In this document: piece after piece, positions 26,001-33,915 of the stretch
Position numbering within the stretch: the stretch's first letter is position 1
How the letters are laid out: each line of letters opens with the position of its first letter
NCBI RefSeq assembly: GCF_023716465.1
Contig: NZ_CP092415.1
Location: 3,263,501-3,327,500, forward strand
DNA length: 64,000 bases
Reading direction: 5' to 3'
DNA from: Flagellimonas marinaquae
GTDB lineage: Bacteria; Bacteroidota; Bacteroidia; Flavobacteriales; Flavobacteriaceae
The notes under the pieces: model-generated
The model's database searches: none
Told to the model about the DNA's origin: nothing
What the model saw: only the letters and a program-made list of their open reading frames with translations
Made by a program: the position numbers and the translations under genes

Positions 26001-26187
26001 CATTGTGGCTTTTGCCAGTATTATGATGACCTATTTTGGCGTAAATTTCTACTTGGTCGGACTGCATAGTTACGCCAGTGGGGACCAAGTAATAACCCCA
26101 AGCTTTGTATGGTATACAGTACTCGGGGTCTTTATTTTAGGTGGAATTAGTTTTTGGAGGTACAAAGTACATTATGCCAAAAAGTAG
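23020..26187 (+). CDS. ccsA: Fused CcsB-CcsA (ResB-ResC) cytochrome c synthase, system II
   Basis: 1055-aa inner-membrane protein that exports haem and attaches it to apocytochromes c. The N-terminal ResB/CcsB part (about 1-460) has three early membrane segments and a large periplasmic domain (LDHKGYRFFQSSFDPDEKG is the ResB hallmark). Residues about 480-750 are another soluble segment starting after a signal-like AFVSINAQE. The C-terminal CcsA part carries the haem-handling WWD domain (WGRYWGWDPKETWAL, about residue 950) and conserved membrane histidines such as in YWLMIHVAVIVGSYG. Fused CcsBA also occurs in epsilonproteobacteria such as Helicobacter. It stands alone on the plus strand and serves respiratory cytochromes that use the menaquinone made by the island downstream. 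Confidence 0.94.
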   Translation: MIDIVKKTLFSTRLMAVLFLVFAAAMAMGTFIESWYSTDTARIYIYNATWFEAIMVFFVINFFGNIYRYRLLQWKKWPVLLLHLSWILIIVGAFVTRYISYEGMMPIREGATEKVFYSDKTYLTAFIDGDINGETKRRVLEDAILVTPEGRRSSLPWKSDFNGQPFTISYVDFIKGAERGLIPDENGTEFLQIVEAGNGQRHEHYLENGKIASLHNILFALNNETEGAINIFYDEENGFRIKSPFEGDFMRMADQYQGELLADSIQPLQLRSLYTVGGMQFVVPEPITKGSYGIVKVPDEEITAVTQDALIVSVSANGESKEIKLLGSKGNSNFSDKFNVGGLDFTLSYGSKVYELPFSVQLNDFIAEKYPGTETGYASFMSKVTVHDERPFDYDIYMNHILDHKGYRFFQSSFDPDEKGTVLSVNHDWWGTWITYIGYFLLYIGLMGIMFYGKTRFRDLQAMLEKIKAKKAALTTITLFFAFVSINAQETSHEHQGLPTKAQIDSVIQATTVAREHAEKFGALVIQDEGGRMKPVHTFASELLRKLSGENKYKDLTPGQVFLSMMLNPGVWYTVDFIEVGKWQNDSIRKVIGVPEGTEFVKATDFFDAKGAYKLRPYLEKATSTNNPSNFEKDIKKVGERLSLLDIALSGQIVKIFPLLNDENNKWISAVEYRSGQYQMQDSLYANFVNNAMPYYLNSLQQSIATGDYSQPDRLLDAFKQNQVNHGAEILPSDNKIKAEIIYNKLDLFNRLYKYYAMVGVLLFFVLIAKIFKERKFLDAFAYLLKGTIVLFFIWHTVGLIMRWYISGHAPWSDAYESILYVGWATMGIGLALGRKSELTIAASAFVTSMLLWIAHQSWVDPAIGNLVPVLDSYWLMIHVAVIVGSYGPLTVGMILGVVALLLIILTTEKNKKRMDLNIKELTVINELALTAGLVMLTIGNFLGGQWANESWGRYWGWDPKETWALISIMVYAFVLHMRLVPGLRGKWIYNFASIVAFASIMMTYFGVNFYLVGLHSYASGDQVITPSFVWYTVLGVFILGGISFWRYKVHYAKK

Positions 26188-26188
26188 G

Positions 26189-27484
26189 CTATTGTTCCAT
26201 TAATAACTTCATAATCTCTTCTGCGGCCACCTTGCCCTTTTCCTTTAGGAAAGGTCTAGAGGTATTATCGCCCAGTTCAAAAACTATGGATGGCATATTG
26301 TGGTGCACATAAAAGTATTTGCTGGATACCATGGTCGGGGCAATTTCATCGGAAGCACTTACATTGGTTTTCTTTTGAGGTAATCTATCTCCGATCCTTT
26401 CGATCCAATCAAAGATTATTTTGCCTTTTTTACCGGTAACCGTTGTATCAATGGGATAATAAATGTCGTCCCAAGTGGAATGGAAGTCTGCGCCAAAGAC
26501 AAAATCATATTCTTTGTCTTTATCCACAAGAAAATTGCGGACATTCCGAGTTTCGGGTTGATTAAAATTTTGCCAATCCCTATTAAGGTCGATTCCGCCC
26601 ATGTTGTGCCGCCAATGACCGTTATCTGCTCCATCAGGATTCATTAATGGCACAACAAAAATGGTATGTCCCTTTCTAAAATTTTTAGCCAGTTCAGAAT
26701 CATTGGAGATGGTTTCTATAAAGGATTTCATGGCCAAAAATCCAGTAACCTCTGGTGGATGTTGCCTCGATATGATCATTAATGCTTTTTTAGTGGCAGT
26801 ATTTTCGTTGATTTCCATTAAATGCATGGTTCTTTTCTCCTTGGAAAGCCCAATGGGATAATTGTCAATGAAGCTCTTTTGGCTCAACGAATCCACCCAT
26901 TCCTTCACTACGGCAGATGTATATAGCTCCTGAGCGGTCACCCAAGTAGGTTTTTCGTTGACACTAATGGTAAGCTCGGCAGATTCTGGTGCGGCTTTAA
27001 TGCCAAACTCGCCTTCACCCGGATTAATTGCTTTAAAACGGGTACTGTCCAAAGGCTTAAAGTTTTTACCATCAGTACTTATTTTTGGGTAATATCTGCT
27101 TCGGGAATCTTGGTAATTGATCTGTACGGTAATCTCCTTCGCCTCTTTGGACCAAACCTGAAAGGCGTACCAGGGACTCACATTAATGGGGGTATTTTCT
27201 GCTGTTATCCAAACGGTATAGTGATCATTGCCATCGTAGGCAACGCCGTTCAGTCGGGCACCATCGAACTTATTGGAGAAAAAAGTAGTACTGTCGTTAA
27301 AGGCCCAAACGCCTCTCCATTGTTTTTGGATGGGTTTGTCCACCGTAGGTACAACTGGACTTTTTCCTTGCCCTTGATAACCCGTTTTTTCTTTACTTTC
27401 TATAGTTTCTGGACTTTTTTTACAGGAGGATAGAAGTACTAAGGACGATAATGTTCCAATGGTAATCAAAAGTTTAATTCGCAT
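26189..27484 (-). CDS. M14 zinc carboxypeptidase-like lipoprotein
   Basis: 431 aa lipoprotein (TLSSLVLLSSCKK). About 160 residues of beta-rich N-terminal domain precede an M14 catalytic domain: zinc ligands HPPE (in SRQHPPEVTG) and His in DFHSTWDDIYYP, the substrate-binding GGIDLNRDW, and the catalytic Glu in IVFELGDN near the C-terminus. It probably trims peptides outside the inner membrane. It ends 1 nt after the convergent ccsBA stop. The start at ATG 27484 gives a normal lipoprotein signal. Confidence 0.9.
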   Translation of the reverse strand: MRIKLLITIGTLSSLVLLSSCKKSPETIESKEKTGYQGQGKSPVVPTVDKPIQKQWRGVWAFNDSTTFFSNKFDGARLNGVAYDGNDHYTVWITAENTPINVSPWYAFQVWSKEAKEITVQINYQDSRSRYYPKISTDGKNFKPLDSTRFKAINPGEGEFGIKAAPESAELTISVNEKPTWVTAQELYTSAVVKEWVDSLSQKSFIDNYPIGLSKEKRTMHLMEINENTATKKALMIISRQHPPEVTGFLAMKSFIETISNDSELAKNFRKGHTIFVVPLMNPDGADNGHWRHNMGGIDLNRDWQNFNQPETRNVRNFLVDKDKEYDFVFGADFHSTWDDIYYPIDTTVTGKKGKIIFDWIERIGDRLPQKKTNVSASDEIAPTMVSSKYFYVHHNMPSIVFELGDNTSRPFLKEKGKVAAEEIMKLLMEQ

Positions 27485-27715
27485 GGTTTTCAGAATTTTT
27501 GAATTGGTTGGTTACTAAAATACTACAACTGATTTTCCGATAAATATAAAATAGATATAATTGTATCCATTTTTTTCGCATCTTTGCGCCATTATGAAGT
27601 TATAAGAATTATGTACGCGATAGATGCCAACGTTGGGGAAACCCGATTTAAGTAACCGAAAACTTCTCGGTAACTAGGTATTTCACTTCTTTTTTTACAC
27701 ATAATTCTATTTATA
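27485..27715 (+). promoter_or_regulatory. Structured 5' leader of the MATE gene
   Basis: Gene-free 231 bp. A -7-like CATCTTTG (27579-27586) would give a leader of about 120 nt. It contains TTGGG-GAAA-CCCGA (27633-27646, a GNRA-type tetraloop hairpin) and GTAACCGA/TCGGTAAC (27652-27674, one mismatch). A 14-codon frame (27611-27655) overlaps the first hairpin. No known riboswitch was recognised. Confidence 0.4.
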
Positions 27716-29125
27716 ATGACAAATCAACATACAAATTCATTTAAAAAATTTATTCGGTATTTCTGGATAGCTATTTCTGGGAAAGAGACTGAGTTTACCA
27801 CAGGAAGCATCCGTAAAGCCATTTTTATGTTATCCATTCCCATGATCTTGGAAATGCTCATGGAATCCATTTTTGCTTTGGTGGATATTGCCTACGTTTC
27901 CCAAGTAAGTGTAAATGCAGTTGCGACTATCGGGTTAACGGAATCCGTAATTACTTTGGTGTACGCTCTAGCCATTGGGTTAAGTATGGCAGCCACTGCC
28001 GTAGTTGCCCGTAGAATAGGCGAAAAGGATGTGGATGGAGCTCGAATTGCCGCAGTGCAGGCCATAGGATTGGGTGTTTTAATTTCTGTGGTAATTGGGA
28101 TTTTCGGAATAGTTTATGCCAAAGAAATCCTTGGATTAATGGGAGGAGAGCCCGACTTAATAGAAGAAGGTTACGGTTATACCCAATTTTTGATTGGAGG
28201 GAATATCACCGTGGTCCTACTGTTCTTGATCAATGCCATATTTAGGGGTGCAGGAAATGCATCCATTGCCATGTGGGCCTTGGTACTCTCCAACGGGCTC
28301 AATATAATTTTGGACCCCATGTTCATTTTTGGATTTGGTCCAATACCGGAAATGGGAGTTAAAGGGGCCGCGGTCGCCACTAATATCGGTCGTGGAACAG
28401 CGGTACTGTTCCAATTGGGAATTTTGTTCTTTGGATGGGGCAAAATCAAATTGGCGGCCAAGGATTTGGTGGTCAACCTTAAGGTTATGGCAAATCTGGT
28501 AAAGGTTTCCTTAGGTGGGATTGCACAGTTTTTGATCGGTACCTCCAGTTGGATTTTCTTAATGCGGATCATGTCCGAATTTGGAAGCGAAGTGTTGGCA
28601 GGTTACACTATTGCCATTAGGGTAATGATGTTTTCCTTGATGCCCTCATGGGGCATGAGCAACGCTGCAGCAACTTTGGTCGGCCAGAATCTAGGTGCCA
28701 AACAACCCGATAGGGCAGAAAGATCTGTTTGGAAAACAGGAAAATACAATGCTTGGTTCATGGGCGTGGTTTCCTTGGTTTACCTCATTTTTGCAAAGAC
28801 CATAATCTCATGGTTCAATTCAACACCGGAAGTTGTTGGGAGCGGAGCGCTCTGTCTTCAGATTATTGCGGTAGGCTATATTTTCTACGCCTATGGAATG
28901 GTTATGACCCAGGCTTTTAACGGGGCAGGGGACACCAGGACCCCTACAAAGATCAACTTGCTTTCCTTTTGGTTCTTCCAATTGCCATTGGCCTATATCT
29001 CGGCACTGGTTTTAGGTTGGGGCGCAACTGGTGTTTTTGTGGCCATTACCGCAGCGGAAATTTTATTGGCAGTTTTGGCCATGGTCTGGTTCAAAAAAGG
29101 AAACTGGAAGAAGGTGCAAGTATAA
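27716..29125 (+). CDS. MATE-family efflux transporter
   Basis: Inner-membrane cation-coupled multidrug/toxin exporter, 469 aa, 12 membrane segments in two homologous halves. Typical positions: IRKAIFMLSIPMILEMLMES at the start of the first helix, AATAVVARRIGEKD, RGAGNASIAMW and, in the second half, GQNLGAKQPDRAERSVWKTG and FNGAGDTRTPTK. The substrate is unknown. It is preceded by a structured leader that may control it. The trans-sulfuration gene follows after 35 nt and may be co-transcribed. Confidence 0.93.
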   Translation: MTNQHTNSFKKFIRYFWIAISGKETEFTTGSIRKAIFMLSIPMILEMLMESIFALVDIAYVSQVSVNAVATIGLTESVITLVYALAIGLSMAATAVVARRIGEKDVDGARIAAVQAIGLGVLISVVIGIFGIVYAKEILGLMGGEPDLIEEGYGYTQFLIGGNITVVLLFLINAIFRGAGNASIAMWALVLSNGLNIILDPMFIFGFGPIPEMGVKGAAVATNIGRGTAVLFQLGILFFGWGKIKLAAKDLVVNLKVMANLVKVSLGGIAQFLIGTSSWIFLMRIMSEFGSEVLAGYTIAIRVMMFSLMPSWGMSNAAATLVGQNLGAKQPDRAERSVWKTGKYNAWFMGVVSLVYLIFAKTIISWFNSTPEVVGSGALCLQIIAVGYIFYAYGMVMTQAFNGAGDTRTPTKINLLSFWFFQLPLAYISALVLGWGATGVFVAITAAEILLAVLAMVWFKKGNWKKVQV

Positions 29126-29160
29126 TGGGTTTCGTATCTTTAGCATAAAGAAAATCCAAT

Positions 29161-30330
29161 ATGAATAGTGATAAAAAAGGTCTGAACACCATCTGTACCC
29201 ATGTTGGGGAATTGGAGGATAAAGCGTTCAAGGGAGCCGTTTCGCCATTGTATATGAGTACCTCGTATCAGTTTGATGATGTGGAGGTAAAACGTTATCC
29301 ACGATATTTTAATACCCCCAACCAGGAAGCTTTGTGCAAAAAATTGGCAGCCTTGGAACATACCGAGGCCGCTTTGATCTTTGGTAGTGGCATGGCGGCC
29401 ATCAGCACAGCCTTAATGACTTTTCTTCAGGCCGGTGATCATGTTGTACTGCAACAAACCATTTATGGGGGCACCTATCATTTTGCCGTGAGCCAGTTTG
29501 AACGGTTTGGTATAGAATATTCGTTTACCAACGGGTGGGAAGTGGATGATTTTGAAAAGGAAATAAACCCCAACACTAAAGTGTTGTATTTGGAGACACC
29601 ATCCAATCCTTTATTGACCATTACCGATATAAAAGGAGTAGCGGATTTGGCAAAAAAGAAAGGAATCCTTTCTATAATCGACAATACTTTTGCAAGTCCG
29701 GTAAATCAAACCCCGACAGATTTTGGAATCGATGTGGTGGTGCACAGCGCAACAAAATATATGGGCGGACACTCGGATATTTGTGCAGGAGTAGTAGCTG
29801 CATCACAAGAGAATATGGACAAAGTATTCCAAACAGGAATTTGTTTTGGTGGCAGTTTAAGCGATTACACCGTTTGGCTGTTGGAGCGAAGTCTAAAAAC
29901 TATGGCCATTCGTGTTAGGGCCCAGAACGAAAATGCGATGAAAATGGCGGAGTATTTGGAGAGCAACCAAGATGTGGACAATGTATATTACCCGGGGTTA
30001 AAAAATCATCCGGGACACGCATTGGCCAAATCACAAATGAAAGGCTTTGGGGGCATGTTGTCCTTTGAGCTGAATCCAGAAATTGATGCGTCTTTATTTT
30101 TTAAAGAACTACAATTGATAAAACCTTCCATGAGCTTAGCTGGGATTGAAAGCACCATGCTCTCGCCAACACAGACCTCCCATGCGCTAATGAGCCCTGA
30201 GGATAGGGTCAAGCAGGGAATAAAGGATTCTCTGATCCGTTTTTCGTTGGGTATTGAAGAAATAGAAGATTTGGTCGAGGATATAGAACAGGCAATAGCC
30301 AAGGTAAAATCCATGACCGTTACGGTTTAA
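29161..30330 (+). CDS. PLP-dependent trans-sulfuration enzyme (Cys/Met metabolism family)
   Basis: 389 aa cytoplasmic enzyme of the cystathionine gamma-synthase / beta-lyase / methionine gamma-lyase family. The PLP Lys is in VVHSATKYMGGHSD, the cofactor-phosphate segment is IFGSGMAAISTAL, and the Asp pairing with PLP nitrogen is in SIIDNTFASP. The specific reaction cannot be decided from sequence alone. bshB1 follows 8 nt downstream, so the pair likely forms an operon. Supplying cysteine for bacillithiol is a plausible link. Confidence 0.9.
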   Translation: MNSDKKGLNTICTHVGELEDKAFKGAVSPLYMSTSYQFDDVEVKRYPRYFNTPNQEALCKKLAALEHTEAALIFGSGMAAISTALMTFLQAGDHVVLQQTIYGGTYHFAVSQFERFGIEYSFTNGWEVDDFEKEINPNTKVLYLETPSNPLLTITDIKGVADLAKKKGILSIIDNTFASPVNQTPTDFGIDVVVHSATKYMGGHSDICAGVVAASQENMDKVFQTGICFGGSLSDYTVWLLERSLKTMAIRVRAQNENAMKMAEYLESNQDVDNVYYPGLKNHPGHALAKSQMKGFGGMLSFELNPEIDASLFFKELQLIKPSMSLAGIESTMLSPTQTSHALMSPEDRVKQGIKDSLIRFSLGIEEIEDLVEDIEQAIAKVKSMTVTV

Positions 30331-30338
30331 GAATATAT

Positions 30339-31061
30339 ATGAAATTAGACATTTTAGTGTTTGGTGCCCATCCTGATGATGCCGAACTAGGGGCAGGGGC
30401 CACCATTGCAAAGGAAATTTCCAAAGGTAAAAAAGTAGGTATAGTAGATTTGACCCGTGGTGAATTGGGAACACGGGGCTCTGCCGAAATAAGGGACCAA
30501 GAAGCGGCTAGGGCTGCAAAAATTTTAGGTGTTGCCGTTCGGGAAAATATGGAGTTTGCCGATGGTTTTTTTGTTAACGACAAAGAGCATAAACTGGAGC
30601 TCATTAAAATTATTCGTAAGTATAGACCAGAAATTGTATTATGCAATGCCGTTGATGATAGACATATAGATCATGCGCGCGGCAGTAAATTGGTAAGTGA
30701 CGCTTGCTTTTTGAGTGGTTTAATGAAAATTGACACTAAAATGGACGGGGATGACGAATGGCAAGAAGCATGGAGACCAAAATTGGTTTACCATTACATC
30801 CAATGGAAAAATTTGGAACCCGACTTTGTTGTGGATGTAAGCGGTTTTATTGATAAAAAAACCGAGGCCATAATGGCGTACAGCTCTCAATTTTACGATC
30901 CCAATAGCGATGAGCCCGAAACTCCCATCAGTAGTAAAAATTTTACGGACAGTGTTAATTATAGGGCAAGGGACCTAGGTAGAATAATAGGGGTGGAGCA
31001 TGCCGAAGGGTTTACAGTGGAACGTTTTGTAGGGGTGGACAGTTTGTGCGATTTGATTTGA
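30339..31061 (+). CDS. bshB1: Bacillithiol biosynthesis deacetylase BshB1
   Basis: 240 aa zinc-dependent PIG-L deacetylase that removes acetyl from GlcNAc-malate in bacillithiol synthesis. The motif GAHPDDAELGAG holds the metal ligands, followed by VDLTRGELGTRGSAEIRD typical of the BshB1 branch, and the third ligand in DDRHIDHARGSKLV. The length is normal (about 235-240). It lies 8 nt after a trans-sulfuration gene; the other steps (bshA, bshC) are not in the window. It implies the organism uses bacillithiol as low-molecular-weight thiol. Confidence 0.94.
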   Translation: MKLDILVFGAHPDDAELGAGATIAKEISKGKKVGIVDLTRGELGTRGSAEIRDQEAARAAKILGVAVRENMEFADGFFVNDKEHKLELIKIIRKYRPEIVLCNAVDDRHIDHARGSKLVSDACFLSGLMKIDTKMDGDDEWQEAWRPKLVYHYIQWKNLEPDFVVDVSGFIDKKTEAIMAYSSQFYDPNSDEPETPISSKNFTDSVNYRARDLGRIIGVEHAEGFTVERFVGVDSLCDLI

Positions 31062-33152
31062 TCAAGATGCATTTTGGTATCTTTTCAATGCTTTTGGTAC
31101 GGTAAAATAGAAGGTCGTCCCCTTACGTGGCGTACTTTCTACCCAGATTTCGCCATTATTTTTGTGGACCATTTCTTTACATAGCGATAAACCTAAACCG
31201 GTACCTTTTTCGTTATTGGTTCCGTAAGTAGTGATGTTGGAAGAGTCCTTGAATATGGATTCCTGCATTTCTTGGGTCATACCAACACCAGTATCCCTGA
31301 CCGATATCTGCCACATGCCCGCCTTTTCCTCGGCACCCACGGTAATAAGACCATTCTCGGGCGTAAATTTTATGGCATTGCTCAAAAGGTTCCGGATAAC
31401 AATATCTATTTGGTGGTTGTCCGCCCAAATACGGGGATTATCCGGCAGTTGATTTATTATTTTAACGGACTTGTTGTTCGCAATTTCCGACAGTAATTGA
31501 ATATTGTTGACGACCAATGTGGATAATGATACGCGTTTTGGCTTGGTGATCACTCCGTTCAACTGGTTCATGCCCCAAGACAATAGATTGTTCAGTGTAA
31601 AGGAAATATTGTCCACATCGGACTTTAGTTTTGGAATATAAGATACCAGTTCCTTGGTTGAAATATCCCCATCGGTGAACATTTTTAAAATACTTTGCAA
31701 TCCTCCAATAGGTCCTCGCAGATCGTGCCCGATGATTGAGAATAGTTTGGTGTTCGTTTTATTGATTTCGTGCAGCTGCGCTTCTCGCTGGGTTACGGCC
31801 AAAGATTTTTCCTTGAGCTCCCTGTTCAGTTTTTTCTGGATCTTTTCACTCCTGCGGACCACAAAGGTGATGATACTCAGAATAAGTAAAACAATTACTG
31901 AAAAATAAATATAGTTCCGTTGTTTGGCCAATGCGGCTTGGTTGGCCTCGATCAATTCTTTTTTCTCCTGTTGATATTCCAATTTGGTTTCGAGCAAGGA
32001 CAAGCTCTGTTTGTTTTTGTCCATAAACAGGGAATCGGACAGGGTTTTAAAAGTTTCGAGATAGGCCAGTGCCTCCTCGTTTTCACCTTTCTTTTTATAT
32101 ATTTTGTACAAAGTCTCAGAACAATCGATCTGCCCTTGAAGCGATTTTATTTTTTGGGATATTGCGAGACCTTTTTTTGCATGCACCAAAGATAAACTAT
32201 CCTTTTCCAAGCCATAATAGACTTTGGCCATACCGTTCATTAATTGGATCTTTATCCTATTGTCCTCAATCTCGTCTTTAAAGAGCATATTACTTTGATC
32301 GTACCAATACAGGGCCCACTTATATTTTTTTTGATCCAGGTAGATATCGCCTTTTACCTCGTAGGCGTAGGCAAGCCAATCGTATATTTTGTATTTTTCG
32401 AATGTGTTTATACTGCGGTTGATGTTGAAGATTGCATTTTTATAATCTTTAGCATCTCTGTATAAAGATGCCATATTGCTCTGGGTCTCCGCATCGATAA
32501 TTTCGTTGCCCACTTTGCGATTTATTTTTTGGACCGTATCGTAGAACATCAGAGCATTTTTAAAATCTTTCTGGTCGGCATAGAGGCCGGCTATGTTCTC
32601 ATTGAGTACCGAGAGCATTTTAAGGTTGTTGATCTGTTTTGCCAGATCAATGCCTTTCAGATTTAAGTTAAGAGCTTCGGCATAGTTGCCTTCGAAACTA
32701 TAATTTTGGGCCAGAGTGTTCAATATGGATATTTCACTTTGAACATCCTCCACATCTTTCGAAAGTTGAAGCGCTTCTTTGAACAGGGGCATGGATTTTT
32801 TTCTATCCCCTTTATCATAGTAATAGTTTGCCACGGCTTCCAATCCTTTTATGGTGCCATAGTTGTAATTAATTTCGCTACTGTATTCCAAGGCTTTTTG
32901 GGCCACATCGTAGAGACGTTCGTTGTCGTGGAACCTGTAAACTCTTGCCAAACCTAGGAGTAGATTAATGTGGGTACTATCCTTGGGATTAAATCTGTTG
33001 GTAGATTCCAACCGACGTAATCTAAGCTCCATACTGTCTTTTTTGCTGGTTTGTCCTGATAGCGGACCGGAAAAAAGACAAAAGCCCAGTACCACTATAC
33101 AAAATGATAGTGTTTTAAAGTTGTTGGGTATGAAGTTTTTTTCTGACAACAA
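31062..33152 (-). CDS. TPR sensor histidine kinase, HisKA type
   Basis: 696 aa orphan sensor kinase. A hydrophobic N-terminal signal (LSFCIVVLGFCLFSGPLSGQ) is followed by TPRs over about 350 residues (for example the repeat around NYSFEGNYAEALNLNLKG), a membrane segment near 410 (YIYFSVIVLLILSIITFVV), a coiled coil, the H-box FSIIGHDLRGPIGG near 473, and an HATPase with VRDTGVGM and GTGLGLSLCKEMV. The start is TTG 33152 (or TTG 33149); no nearby ATG exists. A promoter with the GTTTCACAACA motif lies just upstream. It ends convergently with bshB1, and no response regulator is adjacent. Confidence 0.9.
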   Translation of the reverse strand: MLSEKNFIPNNFKTLSFCIVVLGFCLFSGPLSGQTSKKDSMELRLRRLESTNRFNPKDSTHINLLLGLARVYRFHDNERLYDVAQKALEYSSEINYNYGTIKGLEAVANYYYDKGDRKKSMPLFKEALQLSKDVEDVQSEISILNTLAQNYSFEGNYAEALNLNLKGIDLAKQINNLKMLSVLNENIAGLYADQKDFKNALMFYDTVQKINRKVGNEIIDAETQSNMASLYRDAKDYKNAIFNINRSINTFEKYKIYDWLAYAYEVKGDIYLDQKKYKWALYWYDQSNMLFKDEIEDNRIKIQLMNGMAKVYYGLEKDSLSLVHAKKGLAISQKIKSLQGQIDCSETLYKIYKKKGENEEALAYLETFKTLSDSLFMDKNKQSLSLLETKLEYQQEKKELIEANQAALAKQRNYIYFSVIVLLILSIITFVVRRSEKIQKKLNRELKEKSLAVTQREAQLHEINKTNTKLFSIIGHDLRGPIGGLQSILKMFTDGDISTKELVSYIPKLKSDVDNISFTLNNLLSWGMNQLNGVITKPKRVSLSTLVVNNIQLLSEIANNKSVKIINQLPDNPRIWADNHQIDIVIRNLLSNAIKFTPENGLITVGAEEKAGMWQISVRDTGVGMTQEMQESIFKDSSNITTYGTNNEKGTGLGLSLCKEMVHKNNGEIWVESTPRKGTTFYFTVPKALKRYQNAS

Positions 33153-33173
33153 TAGGTTGAAAATTATTTATGG

Positions 33174-33220
33174 TAAATCTACCTTTACACTACTTTAATT
33201 GGAATTATTTGTTGTGAAAC
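33174..33220 (-). promoter_or_regulatory. GTTTCACAACA motif and -7 box upstream of TPR kinase
   Basis: On the minus strand GTTTCACAACA (33220-33210) is followed after exactly 28 nt by TAGATTTA (33181-33174), 7/8 to TAnnTTTG. This is the same word and the same spacing as at 45.7 and 45.9 kb. The predicted start site is about 15 nt before TTG 33152. A second half-site 21 bp upstream is not convincing. Confidence 0.55.
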
Positions 33221-33360
33221 TGCCAAAATTGTGTGTTTGGTCTTAAAAACGTGCACTTCGTCGGTAAATTGTACAGAATTGATATTATGTTAGTTGAATG
33301 CGGGATTTTTCTAGGGCAAATCCATTGGATATAATTTTATTGATGGAAATTGAAAAATAT

Positions 33361-33392
33361 TTTGGTTGAATCATTACAAAAAAGTATTTTTG
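33361..33392 (+). promoter_or_regulatory. Promoter TTTG-N20-TATTTTTG of tRNA-His
   Basis: TTTG (33361-33364), 20-nt spacer and TATTTTTG (33385-33392): the best full match to the Bacteroidota promoter consensus in the window, 15 nt before the tRNA. Confidence 0.75.
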
Positions 33393-33406
33393 CATCCGCT
33401 TTAAAT

Positions 33407-33481
33407 GGTGGTTGTAGCTCAGCTGGTTAGAGCGCTGGATTGTGGTTCCAGAGGTCGCCGGTTCGAACCCGGTCTTCCACC
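33407..33481 (+). tRNA. tRNA-His (GTG)
   Basis: Cloverleaf with D stem GCTC/GAGC, anticodon stem CTGGA/TCCAG around loop TTGTGGT (anticodon GTG, His), and T arm GCCGG-TTCGAAC-CCGGT. An encoded G at -1 (33407) opposes C73, the tRNA-His identity element. CCA is not encoded. The acceptor stem GTGGTTG/CTTCCAC has two adjacent T-T oppositions (5-68 and 6-67). It is followed by a strong terminator. Confidence 0.95.
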
Positions 33482-33494
33482 CTTAAGTTTATCA

Positions 33495-33525
33495 AATCCC
33501 AAACCTAATGGTTTGGGATTTTTTG
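33495..33525 (+). terminator. Terminator of tRNA-His
   Basis: ATCCCAAACC (33496-33505) and GGTTTGGGAT (33510-33519), 10-bp stem with TAAT loop, then a T-rich tract. Confidence 0.9.
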
Positions 33526-33867
33526 TTTTTAAAAATAATCAAAGTCAAATTCTAGTGTACTTCGTTGTTAGCAGAAGCTTGATCTATAATAATTTTTAGT
33601 TTTAGATCATATTTTTCTATCCTTTTTTAAGAAAATAACCTCATCCGTCAATTGAAAAATGCCATCTGTTAAATCATGATTTATTTTTACTTCATTTTAA
33701 CTATGCTCTTCCCTCTAAACTCCATACGTTGTTACCCTCTCTTTTCTCGGACCATTGGTTAGACAGCTTTTAAACCATACTTTTATTTCAATTTTCACCG
33801 TATACTTAGATTCCGAAACTTGTTCGGATTGACCATGGGTTATTTATATTTTCGAGAAATTGAATAA
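33526..33867. other. Gene-free stretch, nothing recognised
   Basis: About 340 bp of AT-rich DNA between the tRNA-His terminator and the M28 peptidase terminator. No credible frame, RNA gene or promoter is seen. Only short hairpin potential (TCCGAA/TTCGGA near 33812-33828) was noted. Confidence 0.5.
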
Positions 33868-33895
33868 AAAAGCCCTTGTTTTCAAGGGCTTTTAA
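33868..33895 (-). terminator. Terminator after the M28 peptidase gene
   Basis: AAAAGCCCTTG and CAAGGGCTTTT form a long stem with a 4-nt loop, with the T tract on the minus-strand side. It lies about 20 nt past the peptidase stop. Confidence 0.88.
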
Positions 33896-33915
33896 ATTAT
33901 AAAGATAGCTATTGG

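Noticed and set aside
33405..33599. Open frame starting MVVVAQLVRALDCG
   Set aside because: It is the translated tRNA-His gene and its terminator, a well-known false protein pattern.
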